DNA of 32,545 bases from an uncultured Clostridia bacterium (lineage in GTDB: Bacteria > Bacillota > Clostridia > Oscillospirales > Acutalibacteraceae). The stretch covers positions 1-32,545 of the forward strand of contig CAJFTS010000022.1 in assembly GCA_904420015.1 (NCBI GenBank). The letters are read 5' to 3'. The position numbers were made by a program, and so were the translations under genes. Shown here in pieces: positions 31,897 to 32,545 of this stretch. The notes under the pieces are model-generated. The model was not told the DNA's origin and searched no databases. It saw only the letters and a list, made by a program, of their open reading frames with translations. How positions within the stretch are numbered: the first letter of the stretch is position 1; every line of letters begins with the position of its first letter.

Positions 31897-32089
31897 CATT
31901 TTGTTTGGCATTTTGCAACCTTGTCCGTAGTAGGAAGTGAAACGGAAAATCTCAAACTTTTTTGAAAATTCTTCTCAAAACTTTGGCAAAACCGCCCTTT
32001 GCGGTGTTGTATGTAGTGAGAGGAAAACCAAGAGGGTTTGGGAAACTTCCCAACAAGCAAAATGTTCCGGCGGCAGGCGGGCATTTTAC

Positions 32090-32108
32090 GGAAAGGGTAC
32101 CCCTTTCC
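32090..32108. promoter_or_regulatory. Palindrome before the TnpW-like gene
   Basis: GGAAAGGGTACCCCTTTCC is a near-perfect 19-bp palindrome about 45 bp upstream of the TnpW-like start. It could be an operator. CTGCGTAAC follows closely and matches the end of the MITE-like repeats at 28.2 kb. Confidence 0.35.
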
Positions 32109-32152
32109 TATGCTTGCTGCGTAACTTTATCTTTGAAAAGGACGGGAAAGGA

Positions 32153-32545
<393 letters not shown>

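Overview
The window looks like a chromosomal stretch of a spore-forming, strictly anaerobic Clostridia member of the Oscillospiraceae/Ruminococcaceae type. The evidence is moderately GC-rich coding sequence, a spoVAC-spoVAD-spoVAE cluster, a solitary [FeFe]-hydrogenase-like protein, a CIRCE-controlled htpG, Gram-positive style LexA boxes and a VanR/VanS-like two-component system. Lineage is inferred from gene content only.

Left part (1-8.0 kb). After about 600 bp without a convincing gene come four minus-strand genes: response regulator, VanS-like kinase, membrane-anchored polysaccharide deacetylase and an orphan peptide-binding lipoprotein. No vanH/A/X genes are present, so an envelope-related signalling role fits better than vancomycin resistance. 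A small four-helix membrane protein and a group-B-like [FeFe] hydrogenase follow on the plus strand.

Middle part (8.0-19.2 kb). An MltG-like transglycosylase lies between two inverted copies of a ~160 bp dispersed repeat. Next are a standalone AICAR transformylase, htpG with a perfect CIRCE element, a DUF2809 membrane protein, three GC-rich 71-72 bp tandem repeats, and a two-gene radical SAM/DUF4130 DNA-repair cassette whose promoter carries LexA-like boxes. A small XRE regulator is divergent from a SLOG-family gene broken by an in-frame TAG; three copies of one palindromic operator separate them. The spoVA genes follow.

Right-middle part (19.2-27.7 kb). A 2066-residue secreted protein dominates, with Ig-like domains, a six-hairpin glycosidase-like core, a FIVAR-like segment and C-terminal Ig-like repeats. 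Its leader contains an upstream promoter and a terminator-like hairpin that could be an attenuator or a small RNA. A LolD/MacB-type ABC ATPase without a permease and a membrane protein with a zinc ribbon follow.

Right end (about 28.0-32.5 kb). This is a mobile-element region, partly AT-rich. It holds two MITE-like 112-113 bp inverted elements flanking a relic of what looks like a replication-initiator linker (15-bp tandem repeats), a sigma-like/HTH_16 gene pair of the Tn916 ORF7/ORF8 kind, a cargo pair (SDR oxidoreductase and divergent LysR regulator), a TnpW-like small protein, and the start of a large serine recombinase whose conserved sequence stops matching about 30 codons in, close to the window edge.
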